From Pseudomonas sp. QTF5 (GTDB taxonomy: Bacteria; Pseudomonadota; Gammaproteobacteria; Pseudomonadales; Pseudomonadaceae), in assembly GCF_000512695.2 (NCBI RefSeq), contig NZ_AZRW02000011.1, positions 106,804 through 170,803 on the forward strand: DNA of 64,000 nucleotides, written 5' to 3'. Positions 26,935 to 36,441 of this stretch are shown here, piece by piece. The translations under genes were made by a program, and so were the position numbers. Under the pieces are notes generated by a model, which was not told the origin of the DNA, did not search any database, and worked only from the letters and a program-made list of their open reading frames with translations. Each line of letters begins with the position of its first letter. Within the stretch, counting starts at the first letter, position 1.

Positions 26935-26951
26935 CAACTCGGTCTGAAGCC

Positions 26952-27377
26952 TTAAACCGGCTTCGCGCCCATCAACCCCGCAATCGCGATGAAACAAACA
27001 AAGCTGAACAGTGCGAGCGCAAAGGTGAATTTGCCGTTCCCCGTCGGCGCCTTGCGCAACTTGTTGAGCCGCACCACCAACCAGAACCAGCCCAACGCCG
27101 CCACGGCGTAAAGCACACTGGAAGCCAACAGCCAGGTCTGCCCCAACGGCCAGCCCACCAGATGCACCATCCACCAGCCGGTGAACGGCATGCTCAGCAA
27201 TGCCAGCCCCATCAACAGCCAGATGAACACCTGCGGCCGTTGCAAGGTACGAGTGTGAGCCGTCGCATCACCGCTGCGGCGTATGCGCCAGACCCAGATC
27301 GCCAGTCCCAGTGCGCTGATTAGCAGCACTACCGTCGCCACCATGTGAGCGATTTTAAGGGTGGTTAACGTTTCCAT
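26952..27377 (-). CDS. DUF2269-type small integral membrane protein
   Basis: 141 residues with four hydrophobic helices (HMVATVVLLISALGLAIWVW, VFIWLLMGLALLSMPFTGWW, WLLASSVLYAVAALGWFWLV, FALALFSFVCFIAIAGLMG). The layout and the early KIAHMVATV suggest the DUF2269 membrane family, of unknown function. It follows ilvA on the same strand after 39 bp and may share its transcript. Confidence 0.7.
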   Translation of the reverse strand: METLTTLKIAHMVATVVLLISALGLAIWVWRIRRSGDATAHTRTLQRPQVFIWLLMGLALLSMPFTGWWMVHLVGWPLGQTWLLASSVLYAVAALGWFWLVVRLNKLRKAPTGNGKFTFALALFSFVCFIAIAGLMGAKPV

Positions 27378-27416
27378 TGTTCGATTTCCTTATGGCTTGC
27401 TCGTCAGCGTAGCCGC

Positions 27417-28931
27417 TCAGCCGAGAAACAGCTTATAGGCCGGATTGTCGCTTTCGTCCCAGTACGGGTAACCGATTTCTTCCAGCGCGGCCGGTACCAG
27501 ATGACGCTCGTCGTGCGGCACTTGCAGGCCCGCGACCACCCGGCCATCCGCCGCGCCGTGGTTGCGGTAGTGAAACATCGAAATGTTCCAGCGCCCACCG
27601 AGCTTGTTGAGGAAGTTGAACAACGCCCCCGGACGCTCCGGGAACTCGAAACGCAGCACCACTTCATCGACAACGTGGGCAGCACGCCCGCCAACCATAT
27701 GGCGAATGTGCAACTTGGCCAGTTCGTTGTCGGTCAGGTCGAGCACCGGGAAACCCTGCTCGGTAAGACTGGCGAGCAGCGCGCTGCGCGGGTCGTTTTC
27801 CGGATGCGTCTGCACGCCGACAAAAATGTGCGCTTCACTGCCGGTGCTGTAGCGGTAGTTGAATTCGGTGATCTGGCGCTTGCCGATGGCTTCGCAGAAC
27901 GCCTTGAAGCTGCCCGGTTTCTCGGGGATGGTCACGGCGATGATGGCTTCGCGGCCCTCGCCCAGTTCAGCGCGCTCGGCCACATGGCGCAGGCGGTCGA
28001 AGTTGACGTTGGCGCCGGAGTCGATGGCCACGAAGGTATGCCCCGTGACACCGCGTTGCTCGACATATTTCTTGATCCCGGCCACGCCCAAGGCACCAGC
28101 AGGCTCAGTGATCGAGCGGGTATCGTCGTAGATATCCTTTATTGCGGCACAGATCTCGTCGGTGCTGACGGTGATGACTTCGTCTACGTAATCTTTGCAG
28201 ATATCGAAGGTATGCTGGCCGATCTGCGCCACCGCGACGCCATCGGCGAAGAGACCCACGGTCGGCAGCACCACGCGCTCGCCGGCCGCCATGGCGGCTT
28301 GCAGGCAGTTGGAGTCATCCGGTTCGACGCCGATGATTTTGATGTCCGGGCGCAGGTATTTCACGTACGCCGCAATTCCGGCGATCAGGCCGCCACCGCC
28401 CACAGGAACGAAGATCGCATCCAGACGCCCCGGATGCTGGCGCAGAATCTCCATCGCCACCGTGCCCTGCCCGGCAATGGTGTGGGGGTCGTCGTAAGGG
28501 TGAATGTAGACGTAGCCTTTCTCATCGACCAGTTTCAGCGAGTAGGCCAGGGCTTCCGGGAACGAATCCCCGTGCAGCACCACTTTGCCGCCGCGCGAGC
28601 GCACACCTTCGACCTTGATCTCCGGGGTAGTCTTGGGCATCACGATGGTCGCTTTCACGCCCAGTACCTTGGCCGCCAGGGCCAAGCCTTGCGCATGATT
28701 GCCCGCCGACGCGGTGACGACGCCGCGAGCGCGCTCTTCATCGCTCAATTGCGTCAACTTGTTATAGGCGCCGCGAATCTTGAACGAGAACACCGGCTGC
28801 AAGTCTTCACGCTTGAGCCAGATATCGTTGCCCAGCCGCTCGGAGAGCTGGCGGGCAGTCTGCAATGGGGTTTCTACGGCAACGTCATAAACGCGCGAGG
28901 TGAGGATCTTTTTGACGTACTGTTCGAGCAT
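27417..28931 (-). CDS. ilvA: Threonine ammonia-lyase, biosynthetic
   Basis: 504 residues. The N-terminal PLP domain has the Schiff-base Lys in VFSFKIRGAYNK and the phosphate-binding loop VGGGGLIAG. Two C-terminal ACT-like regulatory domains (about 325-500) bind isoleucine and valine. It makes 2-oxobutyrate for isoleucine synthesis. Length equals that of E. coli IlvA (514) within a few residues. It is divergent from rpiA with about 350 bp between. Confidence 0.97.
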   Translation of the reverse strand: MLEQYVKKILTSRVYDVAVETPLQTARQLSERLGNDIWLKREDLQPVFSFKIRGAYNKLTQLSDEERARGVVTASAGNHAQGLALAAKVLGVKATIVMPKTTPEIKVEGVRSRGGKVVLHGDSFPEALAYSLKLVDEKGYVYIHPYDDPHTIAGQGTVAMEILRQHPGRLDAIFVPVGGGGLIAGIAAYVKYLRPDIKIIGVEPDDSNCLQAAMAAGERVVLPTVGLFADGVAVAQIGQHTFDICKDYVDEVITVSTDEICAAIKDIYDDTRSITEPAGALGVAGIKKYVEQRGVTGHTFVAIDSGANVNFDRLRHVAERAELGEGREAIIAVTIPEKPGSFKAFCEAIGKRQITEFNYRYSTGSEAHIFVGVQTHPENDPRSALLASLTEQGFPVLDLTDNELAKLHIRHMVGGRAAHVVDEVVLRFEFPERPGALFNFLNKLGGRWNISMFHYRNHGAADGRVVAGLQVPHDERHLVPAALEEIGYPYWDESDNPAYKLFLG

Positions 28932-29042
28932 CGGAAAGCATCACTGAGCGGGTTGGGCAGGGTCAAGGAGTCTAACCCGGCTTTTGGGCGGGCGACCACA
29001 CTAAACAGGTGGTTTTAACCGCTCGCGAGCGCAAGAGACTCA

Positions 29043-29178
29043 TTGTGGCGAGGGAGCTTGCTCCCGTTGGAGCGCGAAGCGTTCCCAAAACCGACACCCC
29101 GTTCTTTCAGACACACTGCATCAGCAGGTTTTACGACTGCTGCGCAGCCGAGCGGGAGCAAGCTCCCTCGCCACAGGC
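29043..29178. repeat. REP pair, GTGGCGAGGGAGCTTGCTCCC type
   Basis: TGTGGCGAGGGAGCTTGCTC at about 29045 and its complement GAGCAAGCTCCCTCGCCACA at 29157-29176 are inverted. The unit is of a different class from the dominant REP; a third solo unit lies at 46928-46970. It sits inside the divergent ilvA/rpiA promoter region. Confidence 0.85.
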
Positions 29179-29210
29179 AAGCCCCCTCGCCACCATTCGA
29201 CATACCGGCA

Positions 29211-29239
29211 ATGACCTTCCCCATCGCGAGGCCTATAAT
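29211..29239 (+). promoter_or_regulatory. Predicted rpiA promoter
   Basis: TATAAT (29234-29239) is a perfect -10 box; ATGACC (29211-29216) is 4/6 for the -35 with 17-bp spacing. The start would fall about 33 bp before the rpiA ATG. Confidence 0.65.
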
Positions 29240-29278
29240 GCCGGCCTTTCGTTCCCCTTTCGGCACTTCGGAGCCCGC

Positions 29279-29953
29279 ATGACCCAGGATCAACTCAAAC
29301 AGGCCGTAGCCCAGGCCGCCGTCGACTTCATCCTTCCAAAACTCGACGACAAGAGCATCGTCGGGGTCGGCACCGGCTCCACCGCCAACTGTTTCATCGA
29401 TGCCCTGGCCAAGCACAAAGGCGCGTTCGATGGCGCGGTCGCCAGTTCCGAAGCCACCGCCGCCCGCCTCAAGAGCCATGGCATTCCGGTGTATGAGCTC
29501 AATACCGTGAGCAATCTGGAGTTCTACGTCGACGGCGCCGATGAAAGCGACGAACACCTGAACCTGATCAAGGGCGGTGGCGCGGCCCTGACCCGCGAGA
29601 AGATTGTTGCGGCTGTGGCCAAGACCTTCATCTGCATTGCCGACGCCAGCAAACTGGTGCCGGTCCTCGGTGCGTTCCCGCTGCCGGTGGAAGTGATCCC
29701 GATGGCCCGCAGCCATGTGGCCCGCGAACTGGTGAAACTCGGCGGCGACCCGGTTTACCGTGAAGGCGTGCTGACCGACAACGGCAACATCATCCTCGAT
29801 GTGTTCAACATGCAGATCACCAACCCGGTGGAACTGGAAACACAGATCAATGCCATCGTCGGCGTGGTCACCAACGGTTTGTTCGCAGCTCGCCCGGCTG
29901 ATTTGCTGCTGCTGGGCACGAGCGGAGGTGTGAAAACCCTGCGCGCCCAATAA
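29279..29953 (+). CDS. rpiA: Ribose-5-phosphate isomerase A
   Basis: 224 residues from [17 protein letters not shown]. It interconverts ribose 5-phosphate and ribulose 5-phosphate. The motifs [40 protein letters not shown] and KLVPVLG are all intact. The frame is open upstream to 29009, but that stretch crosses a REP and the promoter and is rejected. Confidence 0.97.
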   Translation: MTQDQLKQAVAQAAVDFILPKLDDKSIVGVGTGSTANCFIDALAKHKGAFDGAVASSEATAARLKSHGIPVYELNTVSNLEFYVDGADESDEHLNLIKGGGAALTREKIVAAVAKTFICIADASKLVPVLGAFPLPVEVIPMARSHVARELVKLGGDPVYREGVLTDNGNIILDVFNMQITNPVELETQINAIVGVVTNGLFAARPADLLLLGTSGGVKTLRAQ

Positions 29954-29968
29954 GGCAAACACTAAACA

Positions 29969-30060
29969 GTGTGGGAGCGGGCTTGCTCGCGAAGAGGCCG
30001 TGTCAGCCAATAGAGATGTCGGCTGACAGAGCGCTTTCGCGAGCAAGCCCGCTCCCACAT
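29969..30060. repeat. REP pair (BIME)
   Basis: TGTGGGAGCGGGCTTGCTCG from 29970 and the inverse CTTTCGCGAGCAAGCCCGCT ending near 30058, between the convergent rpiA gene and an SdiA-regulated-family gene. Confidence 0.9.
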
Positions 30061-30077
30061 TTGTTTTGTAGTGTTTG

Positions 30078-30995
30078 TCAGGGTTGTGCCGGTTTTTTGA
30101 AGACGTAGAAAAGGTTCGGCTCGCTGACGAGGTACAGGGTGCCGTCATCGTCCATGGCGATGCCTTCCGCCTGCGGCACAGTCTTCTGCAATCCCTGACG
30201 GCCCTTGCTCAGTGACAGGGTGGTCAGCGGCCGTCCGTCGACATCCAGCTCCAGGATCAGTCGCGACTCATCGGACAGCGCCAGCAAATGGCCGCTGCGC
30301 TCGTCGTACTGCAGGCTCGACAGGTCTCGCACGAACATCCCGGCATCACGCTTGGGGTTGTTCACCACATGCACCGCGTAGGATTTTTCCGGGTTGTAAT
30401 GCGGAAACCCCTGCACTTCGTAAATCAGCATCGGGTCGCGCTCCTTGGCGACAAACAAGCGTTTGCCCACTGAGTCATAGGCCAACCCTTCAAACCCCTT
30501 ATTGCCCCTCATGTGCACACCGAGGGTCATCTGCTCAGCGTCCGCGGCATCGAGGAACGTCGTGTCCTTCTCCAGATGAACCTTGATCAGCCGTTGCTGG
30601 CGCTCGTCGGTGATCACGTAAGTGTCAGCACTGATGAACTCCACCGCCTCCGCGTCGCCAAACCCGACCAGCGCCACACGCCGCAGGATTTTGCCTTCCA
30701 GGGACAACTCGATCAGTTCGGCATTTTTGTTGGTGACGGTGAACAGGCTTTTGCGCACGGGATCGTAGGTCAGCGCCGAAACATCATCGTCCAGACCGTC
30801 AATGACTCGCGCCTCGATCGCTACCTGATACTGATCCAGGCCGATGGACTGGGCATTCATCGGTTGCCATAACGCCTGCACATTGAACCAGGCGCGCTCG
30901 AACAGACGCAGGTGCTGACCGATGACAACCAGCACGATCAGCACGATTACCGACAGGATCAGCATCAGGGATTTTGGACGGGCAAATCGGCGCAT
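30078..30995 (-). CDS. SdiA-regulated family protein (YjiK-like), copy 1
   Basis: 305 residues. One N-terminal membrane anchor (SLMLILSVIVLIVLVVIG) is followed by a periplasmic domain with repeated beta-propeller-like segments (VDGLDDDVSALTYDPVRKSLF, GFEGLAYDSVGKRLFVAKERDP, PQAEGIAMDDDGTLYLVSEPNLFY). The family is named for E. coli genes under SdiA control; its function is not known. A paralogue lies 76 bp upstream on the same strand, so the pair is a tandem duplication. Confidence 0.82.
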   Translation of the reverse strand: MRRFARPKSLMLILSVIVLIVLVVIGQHLRLFERAWFNVQALWQPMNAQSIGLDQYQVAIEARVIDGLDDDVSALTYDPVRKSLFTVTNKNAELIELSLEGKILRRVALVGFGDAEAVEFISADTYVITDERQQRLIKVHLEKDTTFLDAADAEQMTLGVHMRGNKGFEGLAYDSVGKRLFVAKERDPMLIYEVQGFPHYNPEKSYAVHVVNNPKRDAGMFVRDLSSLQYDERSGHLLALSDESRLILELDVDGRPLTTLSLSKGRQGLQKTVPQAEGIAMDDDGTLYLVSEPNLFYVFKKPAQP

Positions 30996-31071
30996 TCAGG
31001 CAAGCTCGGAAACAAAACGGGCGGATGAAATACCACGGCAGTATGAATTCAAGCTTAATGGCGTAGGGCTA

Positions 31072-32001
31072 TTATTTTTGCTTTTCGAAGCGGTAGAACA
31101 GGTTCGGCTCACTCACCATGTACAGCGTTCCCGCTTCGTCCATGGTCACGCCTTCGGCACGGGGGATGGTTTTTTTCAGACCATTGAAACCGCCGAGCAA
31201 GGTCATGAAACTGACCTGTTCGCCCTTCTCATCCAGTTCCAGCAACAGGTGAGAATCGGCGGACAACACCAGCGTATGACCGGTGCGCGGATCAATGGCC
31301 AGGGCCGACAGATTGCGGATATCCAGTTCGTCGCTGGCCAGCTTTTGCTTGTCGCCCTTGAGGGTCTGGCTGCCGTCGCTTTTCCAGCTGAACAGCGCCG
31401 GTGGACGCTCTTCACCCAGCAGCAGTTGCTGGTTGCGCGCATCCCAAACGATCGCCTCAAAGGCTTTATTCTGATTTTTCGACGGCCCAAGGTCATATTT
31501 CGGGAAACTGGTGATATTCAGTTCGCGAGTATCGGCATCGACCTTGACGATGGAAAGCAAGTGTTTGCGCTCATCGGTAATCGCCAGCAAACCGTTGCCC
31601 ATGACCGTCACCCCTTCCGGGTTGCCCCAACCCACCAGCGGCATTTTCCGCAACACATCGCCCTGCAACGTCAGCTCGACCAGGAACGGATTCTTGCCCA
31701 TTACCGCAAACAGGGTTTTGGTCTGCGGGTCATAAGACAGGTCCGACGCTTCATCCTCCTCCATGCCTGGCAGCAGCTTGGCGTCGATCACCGTCCGGTA
31801 ATCCGGCAGCCAGACACTCTCCTGACGTTCGGCCGGGCTTTCGAACCGCTCCATTACCCAGAGCACGCCGCGATCATCCCAGTGCATCGCAAACACGAGG
31901 CCATACACGGCGGCCGCCACCAGTAAAAACCAGGAATACCAACGCATGACAAAGCGCGAGCGTCGGGCAGTTTTCAGCTTGGGCAGCGGTTGGGTGGTCA
32001 T
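31072..32001 (-). CDS. SdiA-regulated family protein (YjiK-like), copy 2
   Basis: 309 residues, paralogous to the next gene downstream. Shared blocks include EDEASDLSYDPQTKTLFAVMG and PRAEGVTMDEAGTLYMVSEP, ending LFYRFEKQK where copy 1 ends LFYVFKKPAQP. It has an N-terminal anchor (YSWFLLVAAAVYGLVFAM) and a periplasmic propeller-like domain. Divergence between copies is large, so duplication is old. Function unknown. Confidence 0.82.
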   Translation of the reverse strand: MTTQPLPKLKTARRSRFVMRWYSWFLLVAAAVYGLVFAMHWDDRGVLWVMERFESPAERQESVWLPDYRTVIDAKLLPGMEEDEASDLSYDPQTKTLFAVMGKNPFLVELTLQGDVLRKMPLVGWGNPEGVTVMGNGLLAITDERKHLLSIVKVDADTRELNITSFPKYDLGPSKNQNKAFEAIVWDARNQQLLLGEERPPALFSWKSDGSQTLKGDKQKLASDELDIRNLSALAIDPRTGHTLVLSADSHLLLELDEKGEQVSFMTLLGGFNGLKKTIPRAEGVTMDEAGTLYMVSEPNLFYRFEKQK

Positions 32002-32164
32002 GCGGGGATGCGTTCCAGAAATTCAGGCTATGGGTAATAGCACATTGAGACTGGCTCAGACGCCAGAAGCCCCGGAATTATCCAGACAAAATGTGAAAAA
32101 AACGGGAAATGGCGGGATTGCCCTGTGCGGGCAGATGCGATTTGCAGGAAGGATCACAAACCAA

Positions 32165-32271
32165 AGTGGGAGCGGGCTTGCTCGCGAATGCGGTCTGTCA
32201 TCCAACATTGATGTTGGATTTGACGGCCTCTTCGCGAGCAAGTCGAATCGTCGCACCGCCGCTCCCACAGG
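32165..32271. repeat. REP pair with one long variant unit
   Basis: The standard unit GTGGGAGCGGGCTTGCTCGC starts at 32167. The right unit is the long variant CTTCGCGAGCAAGTCGAATC followed by GTCGCACCGCCGCTCCCACA. Confidence 0.85.
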
Positions 32272-32284
32272 GTTTTGCGTTGGG

Positions 32285-32950
32285 TCAGCGTACGCTGCTG
32301 GTGAAGCGACTGGCGCCCGGCAGTTCGAGCACCAGTTCGTCGCCGACATTCAGGGGGCCAACACCCACCGGCGTGCCGGTGAGGATCACGTCACCGGCCT
32401 GCAACGAGAAGCAGCCGGCCATGTACTGGATCATCGGCACGATCGGATTGAGCATGTCCTTGCTGTTGCCATCCTGGCGGACTTCGCCATTGATGCTCAG
32501 GCGGATGCCGATGTCGGTCAGGTCGGCGAAGGTACTGCCAGCCACGAACGGCGCAATCACTGCCGCACCGTCGAAGGATTTGGCGATTTCCCACGGCAGC
32601 CCCTTGGCTTTCAGCTCGGCCTGTTTGTCGCGCAGGGTCAGGTCCAGAGCCGGGGCGATGCCGGAGATAGCATCCAACACTTCTTCACGGCTCGGTTTGG
32701 TCGACAACGGCTTGCCAATCAACACGGCGATTTCCGCTTCGTAATGCACCGAGCCACGTTCGGTCGGAATGCTGAAACCGCCTTCCAGCGGCACCACGCA
32801 ACTGCCCGGCTTGATGAATAGCAGCGGCTCGGTGGGCACCGGATTGTCCAGCTCCTTGGCATGTTCGGCGTAGTTACGGCCGATGCACACCACTTTCCCC
32901 AACGGGAAATGAATACGCGTACCGTCGACATACTGGTGCTGATAGCTCAT
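32285..32950 (-). CDS. Fumarylacetoacetate hydrolase family protein
   Basis: A 221-residue FAH-fold protein. The N-terminal CIGRNYAEHAKELDNPVP and metal-binding VHYEAEIAVLIGK (Glu ligands) are typical of the small FAH group that includes acylpyruvases and oxaloacetate decarboxylases. The C-terminal AGDVILTGTPVGVGPL is the family end motif. It follows the D-2-hydroxyglutarate dehydrogenase gene after 37 bp, so it may handle a related keto acid; this is an inference from context. Confidence 0.85.
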   Translation of the reverse strand: MSYQHQYVDGTRIHFPLGKVVCIGRNYAEHAKELDNPVPTEPLLFIKPGSCVVPLEGGFSIPTERGSVHYEAEIAVLIGKPLSTKPSREEVLDAISGIAPALDLTLRDKQAELKAKGLPWEIAKSFDGAAVIAPFVAGSTFADLTDIGIRLSINGEVRQDGNSKDMLNPIVPMIQYMAGCFSLQAGDVILTGTPVGVGPLNVGDELVLELPGASRFTSSVR

Positions 32951-32987
32951 TACCGACTCCTGCTTCGTGCTCTTAAAGTTCGAAGAA

Positions 32988-34382
32988 TCAAACAGCGAAA
33001 ATCTTGCCCGGGTTCATGATGCCGTTCGGGTCGAACACCGCTTTGACGGCTTTCATGTACTCGATCTCAACCGGCGAGCGACTGTAGGTCAAGTAGTCAC
33101 GCTTGGTCATGCCCACGCCATGTTCGGCGGAAATCGAACCGTTGTACTTCTCGACGGTTTCGAACACCCACTTGTTGACGGTCGCGCACTTGGCGAAGAA
33201 CTCGTCCTTGCTCAGGTTATCCGGCTTGAGGATGTTCAAGTGCAGGTTGCCGTCGCCGATGTGGCCGAACCAGACGATTTCGAAATCGGGGTAGTGTTCG
33301 CCGACGATCGCGTCGATTTCCTTCAGGAACGCCGGGACTTTCGACACAGTGACCGAAATGTCGTTTTTGTATGGCGTCCAGTGGGAAATGGTTTCGGAGA
33401 TGTACTCGCGCAGCTTCCAGAGGTTCTGCAACTGGCTTTCGCTCTGGCTCATCACGCCATCCAGCACCCAGCCCTGCTCGACGCAGTGCTCGAAGGTTTC
33501 CAGGGCGTGATTGGCCACATCGATGGTGGTCGCTTCGAATTCCAGCAGTGCGTAGAACGGGCAATCGGATTCGAACGGTGCCGGCACATCGCCGCGCGCC
33601 ATGACCTTGGCCAGGGCTTTATCGGAGAAGAACTCGAATGCGGTCAGATCAAGTTTGCTCTGGAACGCGTGCAACACCGGCATGATCGAATCAAAATCGG
33701 CAGTGCCGAGGACCATCGCTGTGAGGTTTTTCGGCGCACGATCCAGACGCATGGTGGCTTCGACCACAAAGCCCAGCGTGCCTTCGGCGCCGATAAACAG
33801 CTGGCGCAGGTCGTAGCCAGTGGCGTTCTTGATCAAGTCTTTATTCAATTCCAGCAGATCGCCCTTGCCCGTGACGACTTTCATGCCGGCCACCCAGTTG
33901 CGGGTCATGCCATAGCGAATGACCTTGATTCCGCCGGCATTGGTGCCGATATTGCCACCAATCTGACTGGAACCTGCCGAGGCGAAGTCCACCGGGTAGT
34001 ACAGACCGTGCTCTTCGGCCTTGTTCTGCAATTGTTCGGTGACCACGCCCGGCTGACAAACGGCCGTGCGGTCAGTCAGGTTCACGTCGAGGATCTGATT
34101 CATGTAGTCGAAGGACACGACCACTTCGCCATTGGCTGCCACGGCCGCAGCGGAAAGCCCGGTACGACCGCCGGACGGCACCAGCGCAACCTTGTGTTCG
34201 TTGGCCCAACGGACAATGGCCTGGACCTGCTCGGTGGTCTTGGGGAAAACAATGGCTGTCGGGGCCGGGGCGAAATGCTTGGTCCAATCCTTGCCGTAAG
34301 CATTCAGGGAGTCGGCATCGGTCAGCACCTTGCCAGGCTCAACCAAGGTCTTCAGCTCATCAATCAAGGCAGGAGTGGTCAT
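32988..34382 (-). CDS. D-2-hydroxyglutarate dehydrogenase (FAD-linked)
   Basis: 464 residues from MTTPALIDELKTLVEPGKV. The FAD-binding PCMH domain has VPSGGRTGLSAAAVA and SQIGGNIGTNAGGIKVIRYG. The FAD-linked C-terminal domain ends with GHIGDGNLHLNILKP, SAEHGVGMTKRDYL and DPNGIMNPGKIF. Pseudomonas homologues oxidise D-2-hydroxyglutarate made when SerA recycles its NADH, and the gene is divergent from serA as expected. A start ten codons upstream is possible but less typical. Confidence 0.88.
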   Translation of the reverse strand: MTTPALIDELKTLVEPGKVLTDADSLNAYGKDWTKHFAPAPTAIVFPKTTEQVQAIVRWANEHKVALVPSGGRTGLSAAAVAANGEVVVSFDYMNQILDVNLTDRTAVCQPGVVTEQLQNKAEEHGLYYPVDFASAGSSQIGGNIGTNAGGIKVIRYGMTRNWVAGMKVVTGKGDLLELNKDLIKNATGYDLRQLFIGAEGTLGFVVEATMRLDRAPKNLTAMVLGTADFDSIMPVLHAFQSKLDLTAFEFFSDKALAKVMARGDVPAPFESDCPFYALLEFEATTIDVANHALETFEHCVEQGWVLDGVMSQSESQLQNLWKLREYISETISHWTPYKNDISVTVSKVPAFLKEIDAIVGEHYPDFEIVWFGHIGDGNLHLNILKPDNLSKDEFFAKCATVNKWVFETVEKYNGSISAEHGVGMTKRDYLTYSRSPVEIEYMKAVKAVFDPNGIMNPGKIFAV

Positions 34383-34587
34383 CGACAGAACTCTCGAACA
34401 ATTCATGGTCATCCTGAAGACGCTTCACGTCGCAGGAACGAGTGTTTAGCAGGGCGCATATGCTAGCATACCGACCCCGCAGGATAGTGCCCAACGGCTG
34501 TTCTGCGGCGACGGCTGTCATGCCGCTCGGGTCAGCGTCTGCTGGCTACTTCCCTGCCAATTTTCTCCGGGATACAGGTTTACGCAG

Positions 34588-35817
34588 ATGAGCAAGACTT
34601 CTCTCGATAAGAGCAAGATCAAGTTCCTTCTTCTCGAAGGCGTCCACCAATCGGCTGTCGACGTCCTCAAGGCGGCGGGCTACACCAGCATCGAGTACCT
34701 CACAGGTTCTCTGCCGGAAGCCCAGCTGAAGGAAAAGATCGCTGATGCTCACTTCATCGGCATTCGCTCCCGCACTCAACTGACCGAAGAGATCTTCGAT
34801 CACGCGAAGAAACTGGTGGCTGTCGGCTGTTTCTGCATCGGCACCAACCAGGTCGACCTCGGCGCGGCTCGTGAACGCGGCATCGCGGTATTCAATGCGC
34901 CGTACTCCAACACCCGCTCCGTCGCCGAGCTGGTGCTGGCCGAGGCGATCCTGTTGCTGCGCGGCATCCCTGAGAAGAACGCTTCCTGCCACCGTGGCGG
35001 CTGGATCAAGAGCGCAGCCAACTCCTTCGAAATCCGTGGCAAAAAGCTGGGTATCGTCGGTTACGGCTCGATCGGTACTCAATTGTCGGTCCTGGCGGAA
35101 GGCTTAGGGATGCAGGTGTACTTCTACGACACCGTGACCAAGCTGCCACTGGGCAACGCTACCCAGGTCGGTAACCTGCACGAGCTGCTGGGCATGTCCG
35201 ACATCGTCACCCTGCACGTTCCGGAAACCGCTGCCACCCAGTGGATGATCGGCGAGAAGGAAATCCGCGCCATCAAGAAGGGCGGCATTCTGATCAACGC
35301 TGCTCGCGGCACCGTGGTCGAGCTGGACGCCCTGGCGGACGCGATCAAGGACAAGCACCTGATCGGCGCGGCCATCGACGTGTTCCCGGTGGAGCCGCGC
35401 TCCAACGAAGAAGAGTTCGAAAGCCCGCTACGTGGCCTGGACAACGTGATCCTGACCCCGCACATCGGTGGTTCCACCGCTGAAGCGCAGGCCAACATCG
35501 GTCTGGAAGTGGCGGAAAAACTGGTCAAGTACAGCGACAACGGTACGTCGGTGTCGTCCGTGAACTTCCCGGAAGTGGCTCTGCCGGCTCACCCTGGCAA
35601 GCACCGTCTGCTGCACATCCACGAGAACATTCCGGGTGTGATGAGCGAGATCAACAAGGTCTTCGCCGAAAACGGCATCAACATTTCCGGTCAGTTCCTG
35701 CAGACCAACGAGAAAGTCGGCTACGTGGTGATCGACGTAGACGCCGAATACTCGGACCTGGCGCAAGAGAAGCTGCAGCTCATCAACGGCACTATCCGTA
35801 GCCGCGTGTTGTTCTGA
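34588..35817 (+). CDS. serA: D-3-phosphoglycerate dehydrogenase
   Basis: 409 residues, first enzyme of serine synthesis. The NAD-binding fold has LGIVGYGSIGTQLSVLAEGLGM. Catalytic residues lie in INAARGTVVELDAL (Arg), VFPVEPRSNEEEF (Glu) and LTPHIGGST (His). The C-terminal ACT domain (about 335-409) binds serine for feedback inhibition. Size and type match the E. coli form (410). It is divergent from the D-2-hydroxyglutarate dehydrogenase gene, with which it is metabolically coupled. Confidence 0.97.
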   Translation: MSKTSLDKSKIKFLLLEGVHQSAVDVLKAAGYTSIEYLTGSLPEAQLKEKIADAHFIGIRSRTQLTEEIFDHAKKLVAVGCFCIGTNQVDLGAARERGIAVFNAPYSNTRSVAELVLAEAILLLRGIPEKNASCHRGGWIKSAANSFEIRGKKLGIVGYGSIGTQLSVLAEGLGMQVYFYDTVTKLPLGNATQVGNLHELLGMSDIVTLHVPETAATQWMIGEKEIRAIKKGGILINAARGTVVELDALADAIKDKHLIGAAIDVFPVEPRSNEEEFESPLRGLDNVILTPHIGGSTAEAQANIGLEVAEKLVKYSDNGTSVSSVNFPEVALPAHPGKHRLLHIHENIPGVMSEINKVFAENGINISGQFLQTNEKVGYVVIDVDAEYSDLAQEKLQLINGTIRSRVLF

Positions 35818-35833
35818 TCGCGACTTGAGCGAC

Positions 35834-35864
35834 AAAAAAGGGAGCTCCTTGGAGCTCCCTTTTT
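35834..35864. terminator. Bidirectional terminator between serA and the DUF4399 gene
   Basis: AAAAGGGAGCTCC (35836-35848) pairs perfectly with GGAGCTCCCTTTT (35851-35863), with A runs on one side and T runs on the other. It can end transcription from both convergent genes. Confidence 0.92.
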
Positions 35865-35880
35865 CATGCCGGTGAAAAAG

Positions 35881-36306
35881 TTACTTCACAGTCACGGTGA
35901 TTTTCTTCGAAACGATTGGCGGATCGAACGGCATGTGACCACTGTCGCCCAGTTCGAGCTGCAAGGTGTGCTTGCCTGGTGCCAGTTTGATTTCGGCCTG
36001 GGTCTGCGCTTTACCGAAGTGCATGTGATTGGCATCCGTCGGGATCGGCGCACCTTCGGCGGGGAGCTTGTCGACATCGATCAGCAGGTGATGATGCCCC
36101 GTGTTTTTGGTGACATCACCGGCAGGCGCCAGCGCGATGTTCTTCACAGCGAATTTGACGGTGAAGGTCTGGGGAACCGTGGCGCCGTCCTCAGGAGAGA
36201 CAATGGACGCTTCGGCACCTTTCGGAGCCGGCGTGGCAGCACTGGCCAACACCGAAACACCCATCAGCACACCAGCCAACGCTGCACGTGACATAAAGCT
36301 TTTCAT
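35881..36306 (-). CDS. DUF4399 periplasmic protein
   Basis: 141 residues with a signal peptide (MKSFMSRAALAGVLMGVSVLASA, then ATPAP). The mature part carries NTGHHHLLIDVDKLP, MHFGKAQTQAEIKLAPGKHTL and GHMPFDPPI, a His-rich pattern of the DUF4399 family. The conserved His residues might bind metal; no function is established. Convergent with serA. Confidence 0.85.
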   Translation of the reverse strand: MKSFMSRAALAGVLMGVSVLASAATPAPKGAEASIVSPEDGATVPQTFTVKFAVKNIALAPAGDVTKNTGHHHLLIDVDKLPAEGAPIPTDANHMHFGKAQTQAEIKLAPGKHTLQLELGDSGHMPFDPPIVSKKITVTVK

Positions 36307-36441
36307 TCTCTTCTCCAGTTTTTCCGTAAAATTCGCTCGACCGTGACAACTTCACGGCCATTCGTTGTCGAAGGCACACGACAACCATAGCAAAGCGAGC
36401 CTGAACAGCGCGTCGCGATAAATGAATTCAAAGGAGTGACC

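Noticed and set aside
32967..34466. 499-codon open frame opposite the D-2-hydroxyglutarate dehydrogenase gene
   Set aside because: Antisense shadow with low-complexity His/Val/Gly-rich translation.
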